Below, one piece after another: positions 56,097-64,000 of a stretch of DNA of 64,000 nt. Below the pieces are notes generated by a model. It did not search any database and was not told the origin of the DNA. It saw nothing but the letters and a program-made list of their open reading frames with translations. Origin of the DNA: Betaproteobacteria bacterium HGW-Betaproteobacteria-22 (lineage in GTDB: Bacteria; Pseudomonadota; Gammaproteobacteria; Burkholderiales; Methylophilaceae); assembly GCA_002842285.1 (NCBI GenBank), contig PHCJ01000005.1, positions 30,777-94,776 on the forward strand. Reading direction: 5' to 3'. The translations under genes were made by a program, and so were the position numbers. Each line of letters begins with the position of its first letter. The stretch's first letter is position 1.

Positions 56097-59000
56097 AACG
56101 CATTATTCGCTGGTCGGCGGCTAATCGGCTGATGGTGTTGCTGGTGACGCTGCTGGTAACGGCGTGGGGTGTATTTGCCATGCTGAGAACGCCGCTGGAT
56201 GCGATCCCTGATCTTTCCGACACGCAAGTGATTATTCGCACGCAATGGCCGGGGCAAGCACCGCAGATTGTCGAGAACCAGCTCACTTACCCTCTGACTA
56301 CCACGATGCTATCAGTACCGGGGGTGAAAACCGTACGCGGATATTCATTGTTCGGCGACTCTTATGTTTATATTTTATTCAATGATGGCACCGATCAATA
56401 CTGGGCGCGCTCGCGCGTGCTGGAGTATTTGAGCCAGATTACAGCCAACCTGCCGACAGGTGTCAGCCCTAGTCTGGGGCCAGATGCGACCGGTGTAGGC
56501 TGGATTTATGAATATGCATTGGTGGACCGTAGCGGCAAGCACGACTTAGGTGAACTGCGGGCGTTGCAGGACTGGTTTCTGAAATTCGAGCTCAAAACCA
56601 TTCCCGATGTATCTGAGGTAGCCACGCTGGGTGGTATGGTGCGCCAATATCAGGTGCAGGTAGATCCTGACAAGCTACGCAACTACCGCATCCCGTTATC
56701 CAAAGTAGTGTCGGCAATTAAGGACACCAATCAGGAAACCGGCGGCGCCGTAGTGGAAATGGCCGAAGCCGAATACATGGTGCGCGCCCATGGTTATCTG
56801 GAGTCACTGGACGATTTCCGCCATATCCCCATAGAGGTCAGCGATAGCGGTACGCCGATTCTGCTCTCCGATGTAGCGCGTATCCAGATTGGGCCAGAAT
56901 TGCGACGCGGCATTGCCGAGTTGAATGGTGAGGGTGAGGTGGTTGGCGGCATTATTGTGCTGCGCTCTGGCCGCAATGCGTTAAAAGCGATTGATGCGGT
57001 CAAGGCCAAGCTTGCCACACTGAAAAAGAGCCTGCCGCCAGGAGTGGAGATCGTCACCACTTATGACCGCTCGCAACTGATTGGGCGTGCCATTGATAAT
57101 CTCACGCATAAACTGATTGAAGAATTCATTGTAGTCGCACTGGTCTGCGCCCTGTTTCTGTGGCATATCAGGTCAGCATTGGTCGCTATCGTCGCCCTAC
57201 CGCTGGGCGTGCTGATGAGCTTCATCGTCATGTATCATCAAGGCATTAACGCCAATATCATGTCGCTAGGCGGCATTGCCATTGCCATCGGCGCCATGGT
57301 CGATGCTGCAATCGTGATGATCGAAAATGCGCACCGTAAGCTCGATCAATTCCGTTCCCAACAGGGCGAGCCCAATCAAGCCAAACGCATGGCGCTGATC
57401 ATTGAAGCGGCGAGCGAAGTCGGCCCAGCGTTGTTTTTCTCCCTGCTGATCATCACGCTGTCCTTCATTCCAGTATTTACACTGGAAGCGCAGGAAGGCA
57501 AGTTATTTGCGCCGTTGGCCTTTACCAAAACCTACGCCATGGCCGCAGCCGCTGGATTGTCGGTCACACTGGTGCCGGTACTGATGACCTTTTTTATCCG
57601 CGGGCGCATCCGCTCCGAGCATGTCAATCCGCTCAATCGCTGGCTGATTGCGCTGTATAGGCCGTTACTGGGCGGCGTATTGCGCCACCCAAAAACCACA
57701 CTGATCATCGCCTTATGCGCAGTGCTACTGACCTTGTGGCCGCTGAGCAAGCTAGGTAGCGAATTCATGCCGCCACTGGATGAAGGCGATCTGCTTTACA
57801 TGCCTACCGCCCTGCCCGGACTTTCGGCCGCCAAGGCATCGGAAATTCTGCAGCTCACCGACCGCCTGATTAAAACCGTGCCCGAGGTAAAAACAGTATT
57901 TGGCAAAGCTGGCCGCGCCGAAACGGCCACTGACCCAGCGCCGCTGGAAATGCTGGAAACCACCATCCAGCTTAAAGACCGTTCGCAATGGCGCCCTGGC
58001 ATGACGCCAGAGAAGCTCGTCGCCGAACTCGACGCGCGGCTCAAAATCCCCGGCATGGCCAATGTCTGGGTGCAGCCAATCCGTAATCGCATTGATATGC
58101 TCTCTACCGGCATCAAGAGCCCGGTCGGCATCAAAATTGCCGGGGCCGACCTTGCAACCCTGGAGCAGCTTGGCATAGAAGTCGAACGCATCATGAAGCA
58201 GGTGCCCGGCGCCGGCTCGGTGATTGCCGAGCGTGTCACTGGCGGACGCTATATTGATATCAAAATCAATCGTCTGCATGCGGCGCGCTACGGCCTGAAC
58301 ATTGCCGATGTGCAGTCGCTGGTGTCAACTGCAATTGGCGGCTACAACATCGCCGAAAAAATAGAGGGCCTGGCACGTTATCCTATCAATGTGCGCTTTC
58401 CGCGAGAACTGCGCGATTCGGTGGAAAAACTCCGCACTTTGCCCATCATCACTGAAAAAGGTGCCACAGTGCCATTGGGTGCGGTCGCCGAAGTGTCGAT
58501 CACCGATGGCCCGCCCATGATAAAAAGCGAAAACGCACGCCCCAACGTGTGGGTGTATGTGGATATACATGACCGTGATCTGGGCAGCTTTGTGGCCGAC
58601 GCCAAAGCGACGCTGGATAAAGAGCTGCAACTGCCCGCCGGCTATTCTCTGGCATGGTCCGGGCAGTTCGAATACTTTGAACGCGCCGCCAAACGATTGA
58701 GCTACGTAGTGCCAATGACATTGGGCATCATTTTTATCCTGTTATTTATGGCGTTCAAGCGTATCACGCCTGCCGTGCTCATTCTCGGCACGCTACCATT
58801 CGCGCTGGTGGGGGCTATTTGGTTTCTTTATTTACTCGGCCATCATTTCTCTATTGCCAGCGGCGTTGGCATGATCGCGCTGGCAGGTCTATCGGCGGAG
58901 TTCGGCATTATCATGCTGGTATATCTGGACGACGCCATCGCACGCTGTTCCGCTGAGGGGCGGCTCAATACGCTGGAAGACTGGCACGCCGCATTGATGG

Positions 59001-59209
59001 AAGGCGCCGTGCTCAGAGTCAGGCCGAAAGCCATGACCGTCGCCGTGATTCTGGCTGGACTAATGCCAATACTATTAGGCACAGGAACAGGCAGTGAAAC
59101 CATGAGCCGCATCGCCGCGCCCATGGTTGGCGGCATGCTGACTGCGCCGCTACTGTCGTTGTTTGTGCTGCCGGCGGCGTATTTATTTATCCGATACAAA
59201 GTAAAATAA
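56090..59209 (+). CDS. cusA: CusA/CzcA-family heavy-metal RND efflux pump
   Basis: This 1039-aa proton-driven inner-membrane pump has twelve helices and the heavy-metal-efflux RND signature: the N-terminal [14 protein letters not shown], a [17 protein letters not shown] proton-relay segment in the fourth-helix region and a second half near [13 protein letters not shown]. Its adaptor's CusF domain points to Cu/Ag. Substrate within the family is otherwise inferred. Confidence 0.94.
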   Translation: MLERIIRWSAANRLMVLLVTLLVTAWGVFAMLRTPLDAIPDLSDTQVIIRTQWPGQAPQIVENQLTYPLTTTMLSVPGVKTVRGYSLFGDSYVYILFNDGTDQYWARSRVLEYLSQITANLPTGVSPSLGPDATGVGWIYEYALVDRSGKHDLGELRALQDWFLKFELKTIPDVSEVATLGGMVRQYQVQVDPDKLRNYRIPLSKVVSAIKDTNQETGGAVVEMAEAEYMVRAHGYLESLDDFRHIPIEVSDSGTPILLSDVARIQIGPELRRGIAELNGEGEVVGGIIVLRSGRNALKAIDAVKAKLATLKKSLPPGVEIVTTYDRSQLIGRAIDNLTHKLIEEFIVVALVCALFLWHIRSALVAIVALPLGVLMSFIVMYHQGINANIMSLGGIAIAIGAMVDAAIVMIENAHRKLDQFRSQQGEPNQAKRMALIIEAASEVGPALFFSLLIITLSFIPVFTLEAQEGKLFAPLAFTKTYAMAAAAGLSVTLVPVLMTFFIRGRIRSEHVNPLNRWLIALYRPLLGGVLRHPKTTLIIALCAVLLTLWPLSKLGSEFMPPLDEGDLLYMPTALPGLSAAKASEILQLTDRLIKTVPEVKTVFGKAGRAETATDPAPLEMLETTIQLKDRSQWRPGMTPEKLVAELDARLKIPGMANVWVQPIRNRIDMLSTGIKSPVGIKIAGADLATLEQLGIEVERIMKQVPGAGSVIAERVTGGRYIDIKINRLHAARYGLNIADVQSLVSTAIGGYNIAEKIEGLARYPINVRFPRELRDSVEKLRTLPIITEKGATVPLGAVAEVSITDGPPMIKSENARPNVWVYVDIHDRDLGSFVADAKATLDKELQLPAGYSLAWSGQFEYFERAAKRLSYVVPMTLGIIFILLFMAFKRITPAVLILGTLPFALVGAIWFLYLLGHHFSIASGVGMIALAGLSAEFGIIMLVYLDDAIARCSAEGRLNTLEDWHAALMEGAVLRVRPKAMTVAVILAGLMPILLGTGTGSETMSRIAAPMVGGMLTAPLLSLFVLPAAYLFIRYKVK

Positions 59210-59279
59210 ACTTAAGAGGGTAATTTGTGCCGATTCACCCAATCATTACACAACTACTAATCCATAAAGGAGAACTCAC

Positions 59280-59759
59280 ATGAATACACCCATTGAAGCC
59301 CGCCCACCTTTTCCTCCATTTACAAGAGAAACTGCCACCCAAAAAGTACGCATGGCAGAAGATGGCTGGAATAGCCGAGACCCTAAGCGTGTTGCACTTG
59401 CTTACACGCCAGACAGTATTTGGAGAAACCGTTCTGAGTTCCCACGTGGGCGTGCGGAGATAGAAGCGTTTCTAACCCGCAAATGGGCGCGCGAAAATGA
59501 ATACAGATTAATCAAAGAGCTTTGGGCTTATGAAGCTAACCGAATCGCTGTTCGTTTTGCCTATGAATGGCATGATGATGCCGGTAACTGGTTTCGCTCT
59601 TACGGGAATGAAAACTGGGAGTTTGATGAAAGCGGCCTAATGCAAAAACGCTTTGCTAGTATTAACGATTTGGCCATTACTGAATCAGAGCGGAAATTTC
59701 ATTGGCCACAAGGCCGTCGCCCTGATGATCACCCTGGTTTAAGTGATTTAGGTTTATAG
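59280..59759 (+). CDS. DUF1348 NTF2-like protein
   Basis: The 159-aa protein has the conserved DUF1348 sequences [30 protein letters not shown] and [13 protein letters not shown]. The nuclear-transport-factor-2 fold holds small molecules in a pocket; its role is unknown. It has a strong ribosome site (AAAGGAG). A terminator follows at 59780. Confidence 0.88.
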   Translation: MNTPIEARPPFPPFTRETATQKVRMAEDGWNSRDPKRVALAYTPDSIWRNRSEFPRGRAEIEAFLTRKWARENEYRLIKELWAYEANRIAVRFAYEWHDDAGNWFRSYGNENWEFDESGLMQKRFASINDLAITESERKFHWPQGRRPDDHPGLSDLGL

Positions 59760-59779
59760 ATTATCAATAATTGACTGAC

Positions 59780-59811
59780 AAAACGACGCTTAACCGGCTA
59801 AGTGTCGTTTT
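59780..59811. terminator. Terminator between convergent DUF1348 and AraC genes
   Basis: Arms at 59780-59792 and 59799-59811 form a 13-bp stem with one G-U pair and a 6-nt loop (ACCGGC), flanked by AAAA and TTTT. It can act in both directions. Confidence 0.85.
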
Positions 59812-59865
59812 ATCTCTATTATTTTTCAATAGACGGGAGGAATTAAGGCTTAAGCCATCATCAAA

Positions 59866-60813
59866 TTAACTGAAGCCTGGATCAGTCGCTACGCTTGATT
59901 TTTTCCGCCTGCATGCCCCTGGATTAATCCCCATGTATTTTTTGAACGCTTTACTGAATGCAGCCTCTGATTGATAGCCAGACTGCTCAGCAACTGCCTG
60001 CATAGTAACATTGCTTGTCTCTAACAGTTTCTTGGCATTTTGCATGCGCCACTGTGTTAGATAATTAATAGGCGTCTGCCCCACCAGTGCGTGAAAGCGC
60101 TGTGCAAAAGCCGTGCGTGACATCCCTGCCCGATGTGCAAGCGACTCGATTGACCACGCGTATTCAGGATGCTGATGCATCGCATTTAAAGCCAATCCTA
60201 ATTTAGCATCAGCCATCGCGCTCAATACACCTATTGGCGTTTGTGTTTGTGCGATATAAGCACGAATAATCTGCGTAAATAGCACCTCCACCAATCGATT
60301 CACAACAGCGGCAGTACCAAGTTGCGTGTTTCGGATTTCATGGCTGATAAAGTTAATCGTGGTCTGCAACCACGAAAACTCCGTAGCATCGGTGCCTTTA
60401 ATATGAATGAATGCAGGCAAAGCTTGCAGTAAGAGAGATTTTTCATCACGGTCGAATTCAAAATAACCGCAAAGAATGTTGGCCTGATTGTCACCTTTTC
60501 CGTAAACAACAGGGCCATAATGCTCAATAGACTGCTCACCAATGATGTCTTCTGGCGAAACTGCTTTTGCAGAGAGGGAGTCAAGCAACAGGTGCGCATG
60601 ACCATGAGGAAATAAAACCAGATCCCCCGCATTCAAACAGACAGGTAACGCCTCACCCACCACATCCATCCAGCAGGTACCGCGCGTCACCACGTGAAAT
60701 TCTGCGACTGGCGTTTGCGGAATATCCATGCCCCAAGGACCCGACAATTCACATCTAAAGTAAATTCCGCCACTCAGGCGCATCGCCTTCAATATGTTAG
60801 TTAGTGCGTCCAT
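59866..60813 (-). CDS. AraC-family regulator with N-terminal cupin
   Basis: The 315-aa protein has an N-terminal cupin_6 ligand-binding domain (MDALTNILKAMRLSGGIYF and FHVVTRGTCWM) and a C-terminal AraC DNA-binding domain (SIESLAHRAGMSRTAFAQRF and AVAEQSGYQSEAAFSKAF). Members near oxidoreductase or AhpD-type genes usually activate their divergent neighbour. It faces the CMD-type gene across 167 bp that contain a perfect palindrome. Confidence 0.9.
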   Translation of the reverse strand: MDALTNILKAMRLSGGIYFRCELSGPWGMDIPQTPVAEFHVVTRGTCWMDVVGEALPVCLNAGDLVLFPHGHAHLLLDSLSAKAVSPEDIIGEQSIEHYGPVVYGKGDNQANILCGYFEFDRDEKSLLLQALPAFIHIKGTDATEFSWLQTTINFISHEIRNTQLGTAAVVNRLVEVLFTQIIRAYIAQTQTPIGVLSAMADAKLGLALNAMHQHPEYAWSIESLAHRAGMSRTAFAQRFHALVGQTPINYLTQWRMQNAKKLLETSNVTMQAVAEQSGYQSEAAFSKAFKKYMGINPGACRRKKSSVATDPGFS

Positions 60814-60876
60814 TATTACAGTTCCGTATTAATACACATAAATTATGCACTATTTATCATTTTTATTACATATTTA

Positions 60877-60893
60877 ATCGCATACTATGCGAT
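60877..60893. promoter_or_regulatory. Palindrome in the divergent AraC/CMD promoter region
   Basis: ATCGCAT and ATGCGAT form a perfect 7+3+7 inverted repeat midway between the AraC gene and the CMD-type gene. It is a candidate binding site for the AraC protein or another regulator. Confidence 0.5.
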
Positions 60894-60980
60894 CTACGCT
60901 AAAGAGTAGCGAAGGTATTTAAACAACGCGTTGCGTAATCCAGTTAATCAGCAAATTCAATCAACCTCAAGGAGAATATC

Positions 60981-61592
60981 GTGTCATCAAACTACAAAAT
61001 TAAACTATCAGCACTCACAACAGAAAATGCTGAACCTGACGCAAAATCATTGCTCGAAAGCGCTAAAAAGAACTTGGGGTTTATCCCCAATATGTACGCT
61101 TACATGGCTAACGCCCCCATTCTTTTGGATAGCTACTTATACGCCTATGCGTTATTTCGCCAAAAATCAGGTTTCACGTCTGTTGAGCAGGAAGTCATCT
61201 TTTTAACCATCAGCAAAGAAAACGGCTGCCATTATTGCGTCGCTGCCCACAGTTTTGTGGGGGACGCCATGAGCAAAGTGCCTAGCGAAGTTACTGATGC
61301 CATTCGTGAAGGGATCACCATTCCTGATGCAAAACTTCAGGCACTTAGCGCGTACACCAAGGTATTGCTTAACTCACGTGGTCATCCCTGTGAAGCATCA
61401 ACGGCGGCGTTCTTCGCAGCCGGGTATAGCGAAACTGACATTCTAAACATCATACAGGCCATTAGTGTAAAAGTGCTCAGCAACTATGCTAACCACCTGT
61501 TTCAAACACCGCTAGATGACGTTTTTAAGGCACGTGCATGGCAGGAAACAAGTCAGACACAAACCTGTGATACAGGCAAATGTAATGCCTAG
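60981..61592 (+). CDS. Carboxymuconolactone decarboxylase/AhpD-type peroxidase-related protein
   Basis: The 203-aa protein has the AhpD-like active site ENGCHYCVAAHS (CxxC with His), placing it with thiol peroxidase-related CMD proteins. GTG at 60981 is 7 nt after AAGGAG. The C-terminus has a further CDTGKC group. It is divergent from the AraC regulator and probably controlled by it. Confidence 0.88.
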   Translation: MSSNYKIKLSALTTENAEPDAKSLLESAKKNLGFIPNMYAYMANAPILLDSYLYAYALFRQKSGFTSVEQEVIFLTISKENGCHYCVAAHSFVGDAMSKVPSEVTDAIREGITIPDAKLQALSAYTKVLLNSRGHPCEASTAAFFAAGYSETDILNIIQAISVKVLSNYANHLFQTPLDDVFKARAWQETSQTQTCDTGKCNA

Positions 61593-61610
61593 CAACAGTT
61601 TTTGCCCTGC

Positions 61611-61646
61611 TATTCCGGTGATGTAATTAATACAATCACTGGAATA
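61611..61646. repeat. Inverted repeat between the CMD and SRPBCC genes
   Basis: TATTCCGGTGAT (61611-61622) and ATCACTGGAATA (61635-61646) pair at 11 of 12 positions around a 12-nt loop. There is no T-run, so it may be an operator or an mRNA hairpin rather than a terminator. Confidence 0.5.
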
Positions 61647-61675
61647 CCGTATGCACCTAAAGTAAAGGAAACAGC

Positions 61676-62170
61676 ATGCCTGAACTAATAAAATTCAATG
61701 TTAAACAACATACGCAAGCACCCCTTAGACTAGCATTTGAAATGGATTTTCATGCAACTCCTGAGTTGTTATTCAAAACCATTTCAGATCATCACTCCGT
61801 AATAAACTGGGTGCCGCTCATGAAATCAGTGTCAATGGAACATCATCACAATAATGCGCATGAATGTGGCGTAGGCTCTGTACGCCATTGCAGCCTGCGT
61901 GCAATGGGGGGTATAGATGAAACCATACTCTGGTGGAGCCCTCCTTATGGCTACGCTTTTAAGGTAGAAGCAAAATCAAGAATAATGATGCCAACCACAA
62001 ACCATGTTTCAGTGATGCAAATCGATCGGCTAGCAGATGGTGGGAGCCACCTGACTTGGCATCATTATTACGACTGGCGCGGTTTATTTATGCGCCATAT
62101 TACAGCCATCATGTTTCCAAAAATGATGAAAACCGCGCTCAACAACATACGAAAAATCCTTCACGAATAA
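61676..62170 (+). CDS. SRPBCC (START-like) family protein
   Basis: The 164-aa protein has a START/polyketide-cyclase-like fold (EMDFHATPELLFKTISDHHSV near residue 25 and RHCSLRAMGG). Such domains bind hydrophobic ligands. Its ATG follows GTAAAGGAAACAGC. It lies between the two CMD-type genes, probably one operon; its ligand is unknown. Confidence 0.8.
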   Translation: MPELIKFNVKQHTQAPLRLAFEMDFHATPELLFKTISDHHSVINWVPLMKSVSMEHHHNNAHECGVGSVRHCSLRAMGGIDETILWWSPPYGYAFKVEAKSRIMMPTTNHVSVMQIDRLADGGSHLTWHHYYDWRGLFMRHITAIMFPKMMKTALNNIRKILHE

Positions 62171-62256
62171 GCGGACCACATGTGTACAACAACAGGCTGC
62201 GAGAAAGCCTGCCTGAAATAACAAACCCAGGCATCGCGGGCGGGCAATTTTCATCA

Positions 62257-62811
62257 ATGGCATCCACCTTACGCAACCCAACCCATTCAATTATTCAAGT
62301 GCAAAAAATGACAACATCAGATAACACTGCATTGATTATGCAAGAAATTAATCTCACATTTGGCTTCACCCCTAATCTGTTTGCTGCCTATAAAAAACAC
62401 CCAGCGTTACTGGAAGCCAATTGGTGCAAAGTTAAAGCTGTTCTGTTAAGCGGCAAGGTTAAACGCAAAACAAAAGAAATGATCGCACTATTAGTATCTG
62501 TGGATAACAACTGTAGTTACTGTGTTGCTGCGCATATTGCAGCACTTAAAAATATGAAGGTCGAAAAAGCTCAAATAGACGCACTGCTCATAGGGCTCTT
62601 TCCTGCGGGATGCACGCCTATTGATATTGCCCTGATTAAGTTCTCCCGCAAAGTAAATCAATACTGGCGAGACATGCAAGAATCCGACCTCACCACGTTA
62701 AGACAATTAGGCATCAGCGATGCTGAGATCCTGGAAGTGATAGGCGTGGTTGAGCTATTTGCAGGATTTAACCGTTTTGCGAGGACGATGCAAGTGCAGG
62801 CAGATTTTTGA
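62257..62811 (+). CDS. Second CMD/AhpD-type protein
   Basis: The 184-aa protein has the active site NNCSYCVAAHI (CxxC-H) and TFGFTPNLFAAYKKHP. The start is uncertain: ATG 62257 is chosen because the homologous region begins there; GTG 62182 and ATG 62308 are alternatives, and the open frame reaches back into the SRPBCC gene. It resembles the first CMD gene, so the two may be ancient duplicates. Confidence 0.75.
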   Translation: MASTLRNPTHSIIQVQKMTTSDNTALIMQEINLTFGFTPNLFAAYKKHPALLEANWCKVKAVLLSGKVKRKTKEMIALLVSVDNNCSYCVAAHIAALKNMKVEKAQIDALLIGLFPAGCTPIDIALIKFSRKVNQYWRDMQESDLTTLRQLGISDAEILEVIGVVELFAGFNRFARTMQVQADF

Positions 62812-62954
62812 CATTGCCAGTTCTAGAGCGAAATATGACGGCAACCTTACAGGTTACAGCCATTAAAATAATTCTCATGATAGATGAATATAGTTTTGAT
62901 AAAGCGCCTTTCATAGACTTGCTCGGTTTAAGGCAGGCGTTTCCTAAATTTTTT

Positions 62955-63185
62955 TCAGGCAGTTTCCTGTGTATCACGGCAACATGACGACTGCAGTTGC
63001 ATAGGCGGACATTTCACCGAACCGTAACTGCAATACACACAACAATCACCGGGCTTTGGCTTGAGCAGAGAATGACAGTTTTCACACTCGTAGAACCACA
63101 GGCAAGCATCGGTAGGCATGCGTTCCGTCTTGGCATGTTTACAATGCGGACAGGTAAGCGTAGCGTCTAGAATGATGGTACTCAT
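62955..63185 (-). CDS. GDCCVxC domain-containing protein of the mercury module
   Basis: The 76-aa protein is rich in cysteine: LTCPHCKH, ECENCHSLLK, GDCCVYCS and SSCC. GDCCVxC proteins sit next to mer genes and probably bind Hg(II) in the cytoplasm. It lies 73 nt downstream of merT. The 143-bp stretch after it contains no gene that I recognise. Confidence 0.85.
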   Translation of the reverse strand: MSTIILDATLTCPHCKHAKTERMPTDACLWFYECENCHSLLKPKPGDCCVYCSYGSVKCPPMQLQSSCCRDTQETA

Positions 63186-63258
63186 TTTAGCCTCTGCTGT
63201 ATCGACCCAAGCATCAAAAAAATCTCTACAACTTTCATTACAATCCTTTCAGCGTACT

Positions 63259-63612
63259 TTAACAAAACAATGGCAAAATATAAATAAGGATAAGTACAAC
63301 AACGACCAGCGTAGCTACGATCCAGAAAGCAACGCTGCAAGTTGCTCTGATTTGTGGTAACACACAGACCTCGCCCGGTTTACACTCGACAGCGGGGCGA
63401 TAGATGCGTCGCCAGGCGTAGAACATGGACAGTAGCGCTACGCCGATAAAAAATGGCCGGTAGGGTTCAAGTTGCGTCAGATTACCTATCCATGCACCGC
63501 TAAAACCGAGCGCCACCAATAGCAGCGGCCCCAGGCAGCATGTTGATACCAGGATGACTGCCACACCGCCAGTGAAAAGCGCCCAACCACCAGCTTTAGA
63601 TTCAGACTTCAT
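63259..63612 (-). CDS. merT: Mercuric ion transporter MerT
   Basis: The 117-aa inner-membrane protein has three helices. The first contains the mercury-binding pair STCCLGPL; the loop has CKPGEVC. This is the usual MerT length. It takes Hg(II) from MerP or the periplasm into the cell. merP and merA are not in the window. Confidence 0.93.
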   Translation of the reverse strand: MKSESKAGGWALFTGGVAVILVSTCCLGPLLLVALGFSGAWIGNLTQLEPYRPFFIGVALLSMFYAWRRIYRPAVECKPGEVCVLPQIRATCSVAFWIVATLVVVVLILIYILPLFC

Positions 63613-63645
63613 CTTTTTTCTTTCAGAAATTTAGTAAGTAGCGTA

Positions 63646-63676
63646 ACCTTACCTCCGTAGTTAAGTACGGAGTCAA
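63646..63676 (-). promoter_or_regulatory. mer operator-promoter
   Basis: On the minus strand, -35 TTGACT (63671-63676) and -10 TAAGGT (63646-63651) are separated by 19 bp, the suboptimal spacing typical of MerR-activated promoters. Within the spacer, CTCCGTA and TACGGAG form a perfect 7-6-7 dyad (63653-63672), the MerR binding site. Confidence 0.93.
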
Positions 63677-63681
63677 GCGCT

Positions 63682-63915
63682 ATGTTCGAACATCATAAAA
63701 ACTTAACAATCGGCCAACTTGCCAAGGCCGTCGGGGTTAATGTTGAAACCATTCGCTTCCATCAGCGCAAGGCCTTGTTGCCAACGCCGGATAGGCTTTA
63801 CGGCAGCATCCGCCGTTACAATGAAGCCGACATGCGTCGTATTCAATTTATCAAGCGTGCGCAGGTGTTGGGGTTCAAGCTGGATGAAATTGTCGGTTTA
63901 CTTAGTCGCCCCTGA
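63682..63915 (+). pseudogene. merR: MerR mercury-responsive regulator, truncated
   Basis: The first about 73 residues match MerR ([20 protein letters not shown] and [20 protein letters not shown]), with the helix-turn-helix and the start of the dimerisation helix. At IVGLL the frame enters the IS5-type left end and stops (SRP, TGA). All three mercury-binding cysteines and most of the coiled coil are lost (normal length about 144 aa), so it cannot sense Hg(II). Confidence 0.88.
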
Positions 63916-64000
63916 TTAACTCCCAACCAATTGATTATATTAGGTAATAGTTAACTTTTAGTGGTATGAATTCTCCATAAATGCGATAATAACGCTTTGA
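63901..64000 (+). mobile_element. IS5-family insertion sequence left end (runs out of the window)
   Basis: The sequence CTTAGTCGCCCCTGA... up to the last base aligns without gaps with 15884-15983, where it precedes a transposase start. The insertion interrupts merR at about 63901-63905. The transposase and the right end must lie outside the window. Confidence 0.72.

Noticed and set aside
57752..58279. Long antisense open frames opposite the RND pump
   Set aside because: They lie wholly inside cusA and have no family signature.
62056..62256. Upstream extension of the second CMD gene into the SRPBCC gene
   Set aside because: The extra residues have no family similarity and overlap a well-supported gene in another frame.
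62768..62977. A 69-codon minus-strand frame and a 36-codon plus-strand frame near 62877
   Set aside because: No family resemblance and no ribosome site; probably chance frames in the gap beside the mercury module.

Overview
The window looks like a chromosomal segment of a betaproteobacterial methylotroph, most likely a Methylotenera-like member of the Methylophilaceae. This is inferred from the gene content (rnr-rlmB, mqo, smc-zipA-ligA, msrPQ, a Glk-type glucokinase, fbp), the moderate GC content and the style of the proteins. No 16S gene or other taxonomic marker was available. A core chromosome is interrupted by several accessory patches that carry mobile-element debris.

Layout. 1-656 holds debris of an integrated element (a tyrosine-integrase remnant) beside a tRNA-Leu gene. 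657-3883 is rnr-rlmB. 3922-14654 (all minus strand) is a tightly packed block: a CHASE-PAS-GAF-GGDEF-EAL protein, a TauE/SafE permease, a FAD/NAD reductase fused to two cyclic-nucleotide-binding domains and a four-cluster ferredoxin, a membrane cytochrome b-like protein, an FHA-decahaem cytochrome c protein, and malate:quinone oxidoreductase. 15092-22163 is an accessory patch with a short-chain dehydrogenase, an IS5-family 5' remnant, a SEC-C protein, a DUF5710 protein, a FitAB-type toxin-antitoxin pair with repeated operator half-sites, an NAD(P)-binding protein, a decayed serine recombinase joined to a CsbD tail, and a Crp/Fnr regulator. 22492-35742 is core: tRNA-Glu and tRNA-Ala, queF, smc, zipA, ligA, cysQ, a TPR protein, msrPQ, an HD-GYP protein and msrB. 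Glucokinase and a sterol-desaturase-like protein follow on the minus strand.

37919-50279 is the most coherent accessory system: an organoarsenical (arsenosugar-type) cluster. It has two rSAM/selenodomain-type glycosyltransferases, an ArsM-like methyltransferase, a radical SAM enzyme, a TMEM64-disulfide reductase fusion, a DUF547 protein, a thioredoxin-CcdA pair, a small membrane protein with an overlapping ECF-type sigma factor, and a complete PstSCAB phosphate/arsenate-type ABC transporter. DUF3179, CDGSH and fructose-1,6-bisphosphatase genes follow.

52693-59209 is a Cus/Czc-type heavy-metal RND efflux operon whose adaptor carries a CusF-like C-terminus. 59280-62811 holds an NTF2-like protein, an AraC regulator and divergent AhpD/CMD-type and SRPBCC genes. 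62955-64000 is a remnant mercury-resistance module (GDCCVxC protein, merT, a textbook mer promoter, merR). merR is cut short by the left end of an IS5-family element that runs out of the window. A diverged, truncated copy of the same IS end lies at 15884-16126.
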